64,000 bases of DNA from Streptomyces chrestomyceticus JCM 4735 (GCF_003865135.1 NZ_BHZC01000001.1:4898001-4962000), one strand, 5' to 3'. Shown: positions 33,470 through 42,392, counted from the first letter of the stretch. The notes: generated by a model from the letters alone, not told the origin. A program made the numbers and translations.

Positions 33470-34786
33470 TCAGGACATGACCGTCAACGCGCAGGGCACC
33501 TGGAAACTGACGACCGTCGGGCCGCCCGCCGGGCTGCTGATGCCGAGGGTGCCGTCGAAGGCGGCCAGCCGCCGCTGGATGCCCCGGAGGCCGCTGCCGT
33601 TCTCCAGCTCCAGGCCCGCACCGCCGTTGCCGTCGTCGGTGACGCTGACGGCGAGCGCGCCGGAGCGGTACTGGATGTCGATCAGGACCCGCTGCGCACC
33701 GGAGTGCTTGGTGGCGTTGGTCAGCAGCTCGCAGACGGCGAAGTAGGCGGCGGACTCCACGGCCGGCTCCGGGCGGGACGGCAGGTCCGCGGTCACCTGG
33801 GCCTGGAGGCGGCTCTCCAGGGCGAGCGAGCGGACGGCGTCGACGAGGCCGCGGTCGGCGAGCACCGGCGGGTGGATGCCGCGGACGAGGTCGCGCAGCT
33901 CCTCCAGCGCGCGCATGGAGGCGTCGCGGGTCTCGGCCAGCAGCGTACGGACGGCCTCGGGGTTCTCGTCCAGCAGCGATTCGGCGGCGTCCAGCTTCAT
34001 GCCCATGGCCAGCAGCCGGGCCTGTGCCCCGTCGTGCAGGTCGCGCTCGATGCGGCGGATCTCGGCCGCGGACGAGTCGACGGCATCGGTACGGGTGCGG
34101 GCCAGGTGCTCCACCCGCAGGCCCATCTCGGCCTTGGCGGTGGGTGCCAGCAGGGAGCGCGTGATGCGGGCGTGCAGGCGCAGCACGTACGGGGCGATCA
34201 GCAGGCCGACGGGGATCTCGGCCAGTCCGAGGCCGCCGGCGATCCAGGCGGTCTCCTGGCTGCGTACGGGGACGAACAGGTACCAGGTGCCATCCCAGGC
34301 ACCGGTCACCGGCTCCCAGATGAACGGCAGCGCCATCCCGAACAGGCCGTGCGCGAGCATCCCGAACGGGACGATCGCGAGGAGGCCGGTCACGGTGACG
34401 GCGCACTGCGCCCACAGCACGTCGCGCCAGGTGGCGCTGTCGGCGAAGACCGCCTTGCAGCGGCGCCAGGCGCCCTTCCAGCCGCCCGCAGCGCGGGGCA
34501 CGGGCCGGTACGGCTCACCGATCGGCACCCCCGTCTTCCCGGTCAGGCGCCGCTGCGCGTTCGCCGCCCATCGCAGGGCCGCGACCAGACCCGGCACGAG
34601 GAAGAGACCGAACCCGAGCAGCACCAGGGACATCCCGGTGAGGGCGACCCAGGCGAGGACGACGGCGAGCAGGCCGACGAAGAACATGCTCAGCCCGCGC
34701 CCCATGGCTGCCCAGCCGGCGGTGAACCAGTTGCGTCCCTGGCGCACGCCTTGAACATCGCTGCCCGGACCCGGACCTTCGGCCAT
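33470..34786 (-). CDS. Sensor histidine kinase, NarL-partner type
   Basis: 438 residues from the ATG at 34784-34786, which has GGAG nine bases upstream; the ATG at 34801 is an alternative. Two pairs of membrane helices lie in the N-terminal half (MGRGLSMFFVGLLAVVLAWV, LWAQCAVTVTGLLAIVPFG, AGGLGLAEIPVGLLIAPYV). The HisKA_3 phosphoacceptor is the His in IERDLHDGAQARL, with EELRDLVRGIHPPVLADRGL downstream. The HATPase domain shows CELLTNATKHSGAQ, DDGNGGAG and GSGLRGIQRRLAAFDG. It phosphorylates the response regulator encoded 146 bases upstream on the same strand. The signal is unknown. Confidence 0.92.
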   Translation of the reverse strand: MAEGPGPGSDVQGVRQGRNWFTAGWAAMGRGLSMFFVGLLAVVLAWVALTGMSLVLLGFGLFLVPGLVAALRWAANAQRRLTGKTGVPIGEPYRPVPRAAGGWKGAWRRCKAVFADSATWRDVLWAQCAVTVTGLLAIVPFGMLAHGLFGMALPFIWEPVTGAWDGTWYLFVPVRSQETAWIAGGLGLAEIPVGLLIAPYVLRLHARITRSLLAPTAKAEMGLRVEHLARTRTDAVDSSAAEIRRIERDLHDGAQARLLAMGMKLDAAESLLDENPEAVRTLLAETRDASMRALEELRDLVRGIHPPVLADRGLVDAVRSLALESRLQAQVTADLPSRPEPAVESAAYFAVCELLTNATKHSGAQRVLIDIQYRSGALAVSVTDDGNGGAGLELENGSGLRGIQRRLAAFDGTLGISSPAGGPTVVSFQVPCALTVMS

Positions 34787-34931
34787 CTCACTCGTCTCCA
34801 TTCCGATGCGCGCACACGGATTCGCCTACGCATCCATCACGCCCCCACGGCGCACCCGTCACGCGTCCGCTACGCCGCACCCATCGTCCGACGCACGGCG
34901 CCGGCAATCAGTGGTGCTAGCCCTACTTCTG

Positions 34932-35630
34932 CTACTTCCGCGTGGTGCCCGCCGCAGGCCGGACCGCTTCCTGGTGGTCGTGATGCACATACGTCAGATA
35001 CGCCAGCACCGCCTGCACCCGGCGGTTGTCGTCCTTGGACGGCAGCAACTGGAGCTTGGTGAAGATGCTGTTGATGTGCTTGTCGATCGCCTTGTCCGTG
35101 ACGAACAGCGCCTCGGCGACGGCGGCGTTGGACCTGCCCTCGGCCATCAGGCCCAGCACCTCCAGCTCGCGCCGGGTGAGGAGGTCCAGGGGCTCGCGGC
35201 GCGGCCCGTTGTGCAGCAGCCGCTCGACGACCGCGGGGTCCATGGCCGTACCGCCGTCCGCGACGCGGCGCACCGCCGCGACGAACTGACGGCTGTCGAG
35301 CACCCGGTCCTTGAGGAGGTAGCCGACCGCTCCCGCGCCATCCGCGAGCAGTTCACGGGCGTACAACTGCTCCACGTACTGCGAGAGGACCAGGACGGGC
35401 AGGCCGGGGACGCGGCGGCGGGCCTCCAGCGCGACCTGGACGCCCTCGTCGGAGAAGCCCGGCGGTAACCGTACGTCCACGACGGCCACGTCGGGCCGCT
35501 CGTCGAGCAGGGCGCGCAGCAGCTCCGGCGCGCTGCCGACGGAGGCGACGACCGTGCAGCCGTGGGCCGTCAGCAGGTGCTCCATGCCCTCCCGCAGGAG
35601 CACCAGATCTTCCCCGAGAACCACACGCAT
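34932..35630 (-). CDS. LuxR/NarL-type response regulator
   Basis: 232 residues from the ATG at 35628-35630 with GAGG upstream. The receiver begins MRVVLGEDLVLLREGMEHLL; phosphoacceptor Asp52 is in DVAVVDVRLPPG, and Lys is in GYLLKDRV. The C-terminal HTH is LTRRELEVLGLMAEGRSNAA, then KAIDKHINSIFTKLQL. Codon 55 is TTA (35466-35468), directly after the phosphorylation site, so full translation may need bldA tRNA and be growth-phase dependent. Its kinase gene follows on the same strand. Targets cannot be read from sequence. Confidence 0.92.
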   Translation of the reverse strand: MRVVLGEDLVLLREGMEHLLTAHGCTVVASVGSAPELLRALLDERPDVAVVDVRLPPGFSDEGVQVALEARRRVPGLPVLVLSQYVEQLYARELLADGAGAVGYLLKDRVLDSRQFVAAVRRVADGGTAMDPAVVERLLHNGPRREPLDLLTRRELEVLGLMAEGRSNAAVAEALFVTDKAIDKHINSIFTKLQLLPSKDDNRRVQAVLAYLTYVHHDHQEAVRPAAGTTRK

Positions 35631-35908
35631 CCCGAACCTCCCCCCTCCGGTTCCGGACCCTACCCCGAGCCTCCGACGCCTCAGGGGCAATCCGGCGAAG
35701 TCCGGCGGTATCCGGCAAACCGCCGCCTTACTTCCGCAAGTCGCCTGCTTACTAAGGAGTTACAGGAAGGTCCCCACTGCCCATTCACCTCCTCCATACA
35801 GTTGGATGTACAGGGCAGGCACCCTTTGCGTGCACCTTCCGCACGCACGCTCGTCCCGTACGAGAGCACAGCTCGACCAGAAGCACGACAGTTACGGAGC
35901 GTCCCCAC

Positions 35909-36892
35909 TTGACTGCCAGAGTCCTGACTGCGCGAGCAGCAGCCGTCGCAGGCGGCGCCCTGCTCGCCCTCTCCCCCCTGACCGTGCAGGCCGCTCAGGC
36001 CACACCCCCCACGCAGAACGCCCCCTCCACCCACACCTTCCAGACCTCGCAGACCCCGCGGCCCGCCCAGACCGCACCCGTCATCGCGGCCAAGGGCGCG
36101 AGCCTGGTCGACGGCGCGACCGGCACCTCCCTCTTCGGCAAGGAGGCGGACACGGTCCGCCCCATCGCCAGCACGGCCAAGATCATGGCCGCCTCCGTGG
36201 TGCTCGACACCCAGGGCGTCGACCTGGAGCGGAAGGTCCCCGTCAAGCAGGAGTACCGGGACTTCGTCACCCAGCACGGCTCCAGCACCGCGGACCTCCA
36301 GACCGGTGACAAGCTCACCGTCCGCCAACTGCTCTACGCCGCCCTGCTGCCCTCCGGCGCCGACGCCGCCTACGCCCTCGCCGACACCTTCGGCACCGGC
36401 AGCACCAACGACGAGCGCACCGCCTCCTTCATCGCCCAGATGAACCAGAAGGCCGGCGAACTCGGCCTCTCCCACACCAAGTTCGACTCCTTCGACGGCG
36501 CGGGCACCGACGCCAGCACCCCCAACGAGCTGGTCCGGCTCGCCCGCCACGCCATGCAGAACGACACCTTCCGCACGGTCGTCAAGACCAAGCAGTACAA
36601 GGGCGAGGCACCCGCGGCCAACGGCCGCACCCGCTACTACACCTGGAACAACACCAACCAGCTCCTCGGCTCCTACGACGGCGTCATCGGTATCAAGACC
36701 GGCACCACCACCCCGGCCGGCGACTGCCTGGTCTTCGCCGCCACCCGAGGCGACAAGACCCTCTACGGCACCGTCCTCAACAGCAAGGACCGCTACGCCG
36801 ACGCCGCCAAGCTGCTCGACCACGGCTTCGGCACCACCAAGGCCAAAACACTGAAACTGCGCACCCTCCCGGCGAACGCGCAGCGCGACTGA
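35909..36892 (+). CDS. Secreted D-alanyl-D-alanine carboxypeptidase (S11)
   Basis: 327 residues from a TTG with GGAG nine bases upstream. A Sec signal is present (RAAAVAGGALLALSPLTVQA), followed by a Thr/Pro/Gln-rich linker. Catalytic motifs of low-molecular-mass PBPs are Ser88 in IASTAKIM (SxxK), SGADAAYA in place of the usual SxN, and IGIKTGTTTPAG (KTG). It trims the terminal D-Ala of peptidoglycan pentapeptides outside the membrane. No C-terminal anchor helix is visible, so it may be released. The Asp-for-Asn position in SGAD also occurs in actinobacterial relatives. A hairpin follows the stop. Confidence 0.9.
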   Translation: MTARVLTARAAAVAGGALLALSPLTVQAAQATPPTQNAPSTHTFQTSQTPRPAQTAPVIAAKGASLVDGATGTSLFGKEADTVRPIASTAKIMAASVVLDTQGVDLERKVPVKQEYRDFVTQHGSSTADLQTGDKLTVRQLLYAALLPSGADAAYALADTFGTGSTNDERTASFIAQMNQKAGELGLSHTKFDSFDGAGTDASTPNELVRLARHAMQNDTFRTVVKTKQYKGEAPAANGRTRYYTWNNTNQLLGSYDGVIGIKTGTTTPAGDCLVFAATRGDKTLYGTVLNSKDRYADAAKLLDHGFGTTKAKTLKLRTLPANAQRD

Positions 36893-36917
36893 TCGTCCGA
36901 CCGGTTCCGGTACGACG

Positions 36918-36945
36918 GGGCGCGGCTGCTCGGGCGGCCGCGCCC
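36918..36945 (+). terminator. Hairpin terminator after the carboxypeptidase
   Basis: A 9-bp stem GGGCGCGGC / GCCGCGCCC (36918-36926, 36937-36945) with a 10-base loop and a following TTCG, 26 bases past the stop codon. Confidence 0.65.
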
Positions 36946-37020
36946 TTCGTGCGCGATGGGGCTGTCCCGTTCACCGTTCCCGGTACTTCGCAACCGCCTG
37001 CGCCGGTCTGGACAACAAAC

Positions 37021-37047
37021 AAGTCCCAGGCCACTGACCTGGGACTT
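37021..37047 (-). terminator. Terminator of tRNA-Gly
   Basis: A perfect 10-bp stem AAGTCCCAGG / CCTGGGACTT with a 7-base loop lies just 3' of the tRNA on the minus strand and is followed on that strand by a T-rich tail (TTGTTTGTTG). Confidence 0.85.
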
Positions 37048-37052
37048 CGTTA

Positions 37053-37126
37053 TGGAGCGGGTGACGGGAATCGAACCCGCGCTCTGAGCTTGGGAAGCTC
37101 ATGTTCTACCATTAAACTACACCCGC
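37053..37126 (-). tRNA. tRNA-Gly (anticodon CCC)
   Basis: The minus strand folds as a cloverleaf: acceptor arms GCGGGTG / CACCCGC, a D-arm with TAGTTTAATGGTAGA, the anticodon stem TGAGC-TTCCCAA-GCTCA with CCC at 34-36, and a T-arm GCGGG-TTCGATT-CCCGT. The 3' CCA is encoded (37053-37055), which is not universal in Streptomyces. It decodes GGG glycine codons. A strong terminator follows. Confidence 0.96.
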
Positions 37127-37348
37127 TTGAGCGCCGCCTGTGGTGAGGGCGGTGCAGCGTCGCACACTCTACCCCATCGCGGACCCCCGGTGTAGTTGGC
37201 CGTGGGGTCCGGTTGTTTGTGGGGGTGGGTTGCGGTCCGGGGTGCGGGAGTTGGGGCGTACGGTGGGGGCGCGGAGTGCCGCGTGTGGTGGCGCCCAGTT
37301 CATCCCCTAGTGTGGCTTTTGTTGTCCACGCACTTGGGAGAGAACTTG

Positions 37349-37507
37349 ATGGAGCGCACCGTCGTACGTTGTGCCGAGGGGCACGTGTTCAGCACCGCTT
37401 CGTTTCCCATGCAGACCACGGACCGGCTCGGCCCCGCCCGGCTGCTGCGGTGTCCGCGCTGCGCGCGGCTGCGGCATTCGGTGCCGGTGGGGTGCGAGAA
37501 GCGCTGA
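37349..37507 (+). CDS. Small Cys-containing protein, zinc-ribbon-like
   Basis: 52 residues, MERTVVRCAEGHVFSTASFP to SVPVGCEKR, with GGGAGAG upstream of the ATG. A CAEGH pair near the N-terminus and CPRCARLRH near the C-terminus are arranged like the knuckles of a small zinc ribbon (Cys/His then CxxC). Compact size and composition suggest a conserved structural or regulatory protein; no function is known to me. It lies in a gap between tRNA-Gly and dcd, and the flanking sequence has no other gene. Confidence 0.75.
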   Translation: MERTVVRCAEGHVFSTASFPMQTTDRLGPARLLRCPRCARLRHSVPVGCEKR

Positions 37508-37706
37508 GGTCGGGGCCGCCGGGCGCTGACCGTACGCCGTAGGGCGGCGGTCCCCCGGTGGGGCGGAGGCGGAACGGACGGCAGCCGGTGGAGCGGCTGT
37601 GAGATGTGTGGGCGTGGGCCCGGTTCCCTGTGGTGGGGGCCGGGCCTTCGCCGTACGGAGGCGCGGGCCGGGGCGATGGTGTGCGGGGTGGGTGGGGTCG
37701 GGCGCG

Positions 37707-37721
37707 TATCCTCGATGCGTG
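37707..37721 (+). promoter_or_regulatory. -10 box and leaderless start of dcd
   Basis: TATCCT at 37707-37712 fits a Streptomyces housekeeping -10 element; transcription starting 7 bases downstream would begin at the GTG. The -35 region is poor. Confidence 0.45.
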
Positions 37722-38294
37722 CTTCTCTCAGACAAGGACATCCGGACCGAGATCGACGCGGGCCGGGTCCGCATCGATCCCTATGACGAGTCGATGGTGC
37801 AGCCGTCGAGTATCGATGTGCGCCTCGACCGGTACTTCCGGGTGTTCGAGAACCACCGGTACCCGCACATCGACCCCGCCGTGGAGCAGCAGGACCTGAC
37901 GCGCGAGGTGGTGCCGGAGGGGGACGAGGCGTTCATCCTGCACCCCGGCGAGTTCGTGCTCGCGTCGACGTACGAGGTCATCACGCTGCCCGACGATCTT
38001 GCTTCGCGGCTGGAGGGCAAGAGCTCGCTGGGGCGGCTGGGACTGCTGACGCACTCCACGGCCGGCTTCATCGACCCTGGTTTCAGCGGACATGTCACGC
38101 TGGAGCTGAGCAATGTCGCGACGCTGCCGATAAAGCTGTGGCCCGGCATGAAGATCGGGCAGCTTTGCATGTTCCGGCTGACGTCGGCCGCCGAGCACCC
38201 GTACGGCTCCGCCAAGTACGGCTCGCGGTACCAGGGCCAGCGGGGGCCGACGCCCTCGCGGTCGTTCCAGAATTTTCATCGGACACAGGTCTGA
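37719..38294 (+). CDS. dcd: dCTP deaminase
   Basis: 191 residues, the usual Dcd length, from the GTG at 37719. Family motifs: [17 protein letters not shown] at the start, [37 protein letters not shown] with the conserved Ser/Arg, and [11 protein letters not shown] with the catalytic Glu. It converts dCTP to dUTP for thymidylate synthesis. A TATCCT box (37707-37712) ends only six bases before the GTG and no ribosome site is visible, so the mRNA may be leaderless. A phosphoribosyltransferase gene follows after 16 bases on the same strand. Confidence 0.95.
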   Translation: MLLSDKDIRTEIDAGRVRIDPYDESMVQPSSIDVRLDRYFRVFENHRYPHIDPAVEQQDLTREVVPEGDEAFILHPGEFVLASTYEVITLPDDLASRLEGKSSLGRLGLLTHSTAGFIDPGFSGHVTLELSNVATLPIKLWPGMKIGQLCMFRLTSAAEHPYGSAKYGSRYQGQRGPTPSRSFQNFHRTQV

Positions 38295-38310
38295 GAGTGC
38301 GAGAGAACCA

Positions 38311-38808
38311 GTGAGTGGTGTGCGGGAGAACCTGACGTACGAGCGCTTCGGCGGCGCGATCCGTGAGCTGGCGCAGACGATCGCCGACGACGGGTACGAG
38401 CCCGACATCGTGCTGTCGATCGCGCGCGGCGGCGTCTTCGTGGCCGGCGGCCTGGCGTACGCGCTGGACTGCAAGAACATCCACCTGGTGAACGTGGAGT
38501 TCTACACCGGCGTCGGTACGACCCTGGAGATGCCGGTCATGCTGGCGCCCGTACCGAACGCGATCGACTTCTCGGACAAGAAGGTCCTGATCGCGGACGA
38601 CGTGGCCGACACCGGCAAGACGCTGAAGCTGGTGCACGACTTCTGCCTGGGGACGGTGGCCGAGGTCCGCAGCGCGGTGATCTACGAGAAGTCGCACTCG
38701 CTGGTGAAGTGCGAGTACGTGTGGAAGCGCACGGACGAGTGGATCAACTTCCCGTGGAGCGTCGAGCCGCCGGTGGTGCGGCGCGAGGGGCAGGTTCTCG
38801 ACGCCTGA
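38311..38808 (+). CDS. Phosphoribosyltransferase (type I PRTase)
   Basis: 165 residues from a GTG. The PRPP-binding motif VLIADDVADTGKTLKLV is complete (about residues 92-108). Other family elements are IVLSIARGGVFVAGGLAYAL near residue 40 and VEFYTGVGTT in the flexible-loop region. The C-terminus DEWINFPWSVEP resembles hypoxanthine/xanthine-guanine-type PRTases, so a purine-base salvage role is likely, but the exact base is not clear. It is 16 bases downstream of dcd, and co-expression with dcd fits nucleotide metabolism. A Rho-independent-like hairpin with a T-rich tail follows. Confidence 0.88.
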   Translation: MSGVRENLTYERFGGAIRELAQTIADDGYEPDIVLSIARGGVFVAGGLAYALDCKNIHLVNVEFYTGVGTTLEMPVMLAPVPNAIDFSDKKVLIADDVADTGKTLKLVHDFCLGTVAEVRSAVIYEKSHSLVKCEYVWKRTDEWINFPWSVEPPVVRREGQVLDA

Positions 38809-38868
38809 GGGCGGCGGTTCGGGAGCGGAAGCGGGAGAAGAGCGGAGTCCGGCCGGTGGCCGGGCGGG

Positions 38869-38903
38869 GAAGCGCATCGGGTGGTGACGGCCCGGTGCGC
38901 TTC
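38869..38903 (+). terminator. Terminator after dcd-phosphoribosyltransferase
   Basis: Arms 38869-38881 and 38891-38903 pair over 13 positions with one G-T, around a 9-base loop, and are followed by TTGTTGTT on the + strand. Confidence 0.8.
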
Positions 38904-39092
38904 TTGTTGTTCGAGGGGGGCGGGGCACCCACGTCGTTCGGGGCGCGCCTTCCGGTGTGTTTCCGGCGTGCCGGCCGGGTTTAGAGCGCGGGCTGTGAAT
39001 TCGGGCCAATCCCGTTCCGGGTGTTCCACCGTTGGCTACCTCCGAGTAGAAACCGGCGGAGACAGCAGACCGGAAGCCGGGGAGGCCCAAGG

Positions 39093-40625
39093 GTGCGTGG
39101 GAGAGCGGGGCGGCTGACGGCCGTCGCAGCGGCGTTGGCGGTGGGGTTCGGCGGAGCGGGCGGAGTCGCGGGGGTGGGCGCCGGTACGGCGGTGGCCGCC
39201 CCGGCCGGTCCCGCGGCGGCCAAGCCGCTGCCGCCCGAGCTGGAGAAGATCCGGGCGGCCGAGGCCGTCAAGCTGTACGGGGACGCCGCCGAGCGGCCGG
39301 CCGCGCAGCGGAAGTCGTCCCTGATCTCGCTGGGGGACAGTGAGATATCGGGCGAGGGGGTGGGGACGTACGAGCAGGGGACGAACGGGCCGGACAACTG
39401 GTGTCACCGTTCGCCGGACGCGGCCATCCACCGGACCGGGATAGCGGCGGACGTGACGTACAACGTCGCCTGCTCCGGTGCGTACACCGGGAACATCGAG
39501 ATCGGCGGAACGAAGCAGTACGCCGACGAGCTGGTGCAGAGCGACAGCCTGGCGATCAAGGCCAGGAACACCCGGCTGAAGATGGTGCTGCTGGTCGCCG
39601 GGGCCAACGACGACCTCCAGTTCGGGCCGGTGATGACGGACTGCGTCACCCGCTGGTTCACCTTGCAGGGGCCGTGCGAGCCCAAGTACCAGCCCGGGTG
39701 GCAGGGGCGGGTCGACGCGCTGGTGCCCAAGGTCGAGAAGAGCGTGCGCGACCTGCGGACCGTGATGCGCGACGCGGGGTACGCGGACGGCGACTACAAG
39801 CTGGTCGTGATGGGCTACCCGAGCCCCATCGGCCCGGACGTCGAGGACAACCCGAACTTCCCGGGCAAACTGCCGGGCGGCTGCACGGGCTACACCTCCG
39901 ACTCGGCGTGGGGCCGCGACGCGGCCGTACCCGTCTTCGAGAAGGGCATGCGGAAGGTCGCGGCGGACACCGGCGCCACCTACCTGGACAACTCGCGGCT
40001 CTTCCACGGGCACGAGGTCTGCATGGAGGACACCTGGGCCCGCGGCCTGTACGTGGACCTGGCCAACCCCTTCCCGCCCAACGCCAACTCCGTACGGCAG
40101 TCCTTCCACCCGAACGCGCGCGGCCACGCCGCCTTCGCCTCCTGCCTCACCCAGTTGTACGCGTCGGACCGGCGCGAGGCGTCCTGCGCCGACCCCGCGA
40201 GCACCGGGCAGCCGCGGCTGTACCCGCTGGCCTGGGACGACGTGTACAAGCCGCTGAAGAACGCCGGCACCGGCAGTTGTGTGGACGCCAAGGGCGCGAG
40301 CAGCGCTAACGGTACGGCGGTCGTGGGCTGGGACTGCAACGGCCAGCGGAACCAGGACTGGTGGCAGGACGCGGAGCGCCGCTCGGTGCACGTGGGACTG
40401 ACGCAGGACCGGTGCCTGGACGTGCCGGGCGCCAAGTACGAGGCCGGGGCCGGCCTGGTGCTGTGGAACTGCTCGGGCGCGGCCAACCAGCAGTTCACCA
40501 AGGACGCCGCGAGCGGCTCGGTCCGGCCGGCGGCCGCGCCGGGGCTGTGCCTGACGCTGGGCTCGGCGAAGGACGCGGTACGGCTGCAGAAGTGCGACGG
40601 GTCGGCGGCGCAGCGGTTCGTGTGA
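39093..40625 (+). CDS. Secreted SGNH/GDSL hydrolase with C-terminal ricin-type lectin domain
   Basis: 510 residues from the GTG at 39093 with GGAGG about 8 bases upstream; the ATG at 39021 would add 24 unlikely residues. A signal peptide is present (LTAVAAALAVGFGGAGGVAG). Catalytic blocks: the nucleophile in SLGDSEISGEG (about residue 75), VAGANDD (block III) and SFHPNARGHAAFA with the catalytic His. From about residue 385 the ricin-B-like repeats begin (GSCVDAKGASSANGTAVVGW, QNQDWW, CLDVPGAKYEAGAGLVLWNC, NQQF, CLTLGSAKDAV, AQRF). The lectin domain should bind carbohydrate, and the hydrolase acts on an unknown ester. Confidence 0.92.
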   Translation: MRGRAGRLTAVAAALAVGFGGAGGVAGVGAGTAVAAPAGPAAAKPLPPELEKIRAAEAVKLYGDAAERPAAQRKSSLISLGDSEISGEGVGTYEQGTNGPDNWCHRSPDAAIHRTGIAADVTYNVACSGAYTGNIEIGGTKQYADELVQSDSLAIKARNTRLKMVLLVAGANDDLQFGPVMTDCVTRWFTLQGPCEPKYQPGWQGRVDALVPKVEKSVRDLRTVMRDAGYADGDYKLVVMGYPSPIGPDVEDNPNFPGKLPGGCTGYTSDSAWGRDAAVPVFEKGMRKVAADTGATYLDNSRLFHGHEVCMEDTWARGLYVDLANPFPPNANSVRQSFHPNARGHAAFASCLTQLYASDRREASCADPASTGQPRLYPLAWDDVYKPLKNAGTGSCVDAKGASSANGTAVVGWDCNGQRNQDWWQDAERRSVHVGLTQDRCLDVPGAKYEAGAGLVLWNCSGAANQQFTKDAASGSVRPAAAPGLCLTLGSAKDAVRLQKCDGSAAQRFV

Positions 40626-40646
40626 CCCCGTGACCCGCTGATACGC

Positions 40647-40680
40647 GGAAGGCCCCGCTCCGGCTGGAGCGGGGCCTTCC
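40647..40680. terminator. 15-bp hairpin, bidirectional
   Basis: Arms 40647-40661 and 40666-40680 are exact complements around GGCT. The 3' arm is then repeated at 40681-40695 (GAGCGGGGCCTTCCG), giving alternative pairings. It separates the convergent hydrolase and Yip1 genes. Confidence 0.85.
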
Positions 40681-40715
40681 GAGCGGGGCCTTCCGTACGG
40701 GACGCCGGTGAACGG

Positions 40716-41765
40716 CTACAGCGTGCCGAGCTTGACCAGGGCCAGCAGCGCGACCAACTGGATCGCGGAGGCGCCCAGCGCCTTGGGCCACGGCAGGTCG
40801 TGCGACTTGCTCACCATCGAGGTGAAGAGCGCGCCCGCGGCCAGCCAGGTGGCCCAGCCCACGACCTGCACCAGGGTGCTGTCGCCGCCCAGGAACATCG
40901 CGAAGAGCAGCCGCGGCGCGTCCGTGATCGACATGATCAGCATGGACAGGCCGACGGTCGGCTGCCAGGCACCGTCGCCGCCGAGCTGACGGGCGAGGGT
41001 GTGGGTGACCGCGCCGAGGATCAGACCGCCGATGACGAACATCACGGCGGTGATCAGCACCCACGGGATGCTGTTGGAGAGCGTGGCGTTCAGCACGTCC
41101 CCGCGGGCCTTGTCGAAGCCGAAGACCGCGAGCAGGCCGTAGACGAAGGTGACGATCAGGGCCGGGCCCCACACCGGGTGGTCGCGCATCTGCCAGAACG
41201 TCGGGTTCGGGCGGGTGACCAGGCCCGTCAGCAGTTGCTTCCAGGGCAGGCGGGGGCCGGCCGGCGGGGCCGAGGTCTGGCCCGCGCGGTAGGTGCCGCC
41301 GTCGGCGTACCCGTCGTCGCCGTACGGGCCGCCGGGACCGGAGCCGCCCGGGCCGCCGTGGCCGCCGGGTGCGTACCCGCCGTTGTCGTACCCGCCGTTC
41401 GACGGTCCGCCGGGCGGGCCGTAGGCGTCCGGGGCCTCGCCGACGCTGAACTGCTGGGTGTGGCCCGGGCTGTTGTCGTTGGCGTACGGGGCGTAGGACT
41501 GCTGCTGCGGCTGGTAGCCGCCGTCGCCGAAGTACTCGGGCTCGCCGTGCCGGTCACCGCCGTGCGCCCCTGCGGGATGCGGTCCGCCGTACGGCTGCGG
41601 GGGCTGCGGCGGCCGGTGCGGTTGCTGCTGCCACTGCCCGTGCGGAGACGGGGGCTGCTGCCCGTACGGCTGTCCCTGCTGCCCGTACGGCACTTGCTGC
41701 CCCTGCTGCTGCCCCTGTTGCGCGGAGCGGGCGTCCCGTCCGCGACCCATCCTGAATCCAGCCAC
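40716..41765 (-). CDS. Yip1-domain membrane protein with Gln/Gly/Pro/Tyr-rich N-terminus
   Basis: 349 residues from the GTG at 41763-41765 (VAGFRMGRGRDARS); the internal ATG at 41750 is an alternative with a poor ribosome site. About 170 residues are low-complexity (GQQQGQQVPYGQQGQPYGQQ, GGPGGSGPGGPYGDDGY), probably disordered cytoplasmic tail. The C-terminal half has five hydrophobic segments (ALIVTFVYGLLAVFGF, IPWVLITAVMFVIGGLILGAV, LSMLIMSITDAPRLLFAMF, WATWLAAGALFTSMV, IQLVALLALVKLGTL), as in Yip1-family proteins. Function in bacteria is unknown. It is transcribed toward the SGNH gene. Confidence 0.88.
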   Translation of the reverse strand: MAGFRMGRGRDARSAQQGQQQGQQVPYGQQGQPYGQQPPSPHGQWQQQPHRPPQPPQPYGGPHPAGAHGGDRHGEPEYFGDGGYQPQQQSYAPYANDNSPGHTQQFSVGEAPDAYGPPGGPSNGGYDNGGYAPGGHGGPGGSGPGGPYGDDGYADGGTYRAGQTSAPPAGPRLPWKQLLTGLVTRPNPTFWQMRDHPVWGPALIVTFVYGLLAVFGFDKARGDVLNATLSNSIPWVLITAVMFVIGGLILGAVTHTLARQLGGDGAWQPTVGLSMLIMSITDAPRLLFAMFLGGDSTLVQVVGWATWLAAGALFTSMVSKSHDLPWPKALGASAIQLVALLALVKLGTL

Positions 41766-42392
41766 GCGTCGAACGTACCTGTTCTCGGAGGCCGCGTGGC
41801 CGGGCCCAGGCGCCCGGGGCGGCTTTGCTGCCGACCTGTGACATCCCCTAGGGGAGCGGGGGCGGGTCCCCGAGGGATACGGGTGGGGTGGGGGAGGCGG
41901 AGGGGTGCCAGGGAGGTCAGGGAGGCTGCCGGTACGCAGGTCATGGCCCCGATGGGCGGCCCCGAGGACGGCCTGGAGGACAGCCCGGCAGTCGTCTCGG
42001 CGCCCGCCCCGGCGACCGGCCCGCGACGACTGCTCCACCGGCCCATGAGGCGCCGGACCGTCGTGGTCGGACGCCTCATGGGTGGGGGTCCGGCTGCGGT
42101 TACGGGGGGATACCGGCCGGTACCCAGGGGTCGGCCACCGGTGGATGTCGCGTCGGCATGCGCTGACGGACGTACGCACCGGCGTCGCCGACTCGGCCCT
42201 GGCACCCCAGACCGTAGCGGTACGGAGGCACGGGCATGATCCATTCTGCGCAGCCGGTATCCGGATCACGCTGCGTGTTCGCGGCAGGGGCGCGCCTCGG
42301 CCGTACCCGGTCGCACCCGTTCGCACCCGATAGGGCCGGGCCGCCTTTTGACGTGCACGATCGTGCTGGGCCGCCCTGGGTGCGCCGCCCGC
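41766..42392. other. 627-base gene-free interval with two symmetric elements
   Basis: No credible gene. It lies downstream of the AraC gene and upstream of the Yip1 gene, both minus strand. It contains a hairpin at 42042-42082 and a 12-base palindrome GCACGATCGTGC at 42355-42366. Open frames here are shadows of GC-rich sequence. Confidence 0.6.
42042..42082. terminator. Hairpin in the AraC-Yip1 interval
   Basis: CCCATGAGGCG (42042-42052) and CGCCTCATGGG (42072-42082) are perfect 11-base complements with a 19-base loop. It lies 311 bases past the AraC stop, so terminator or regulatory site are both open. Confidence 0.5.
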
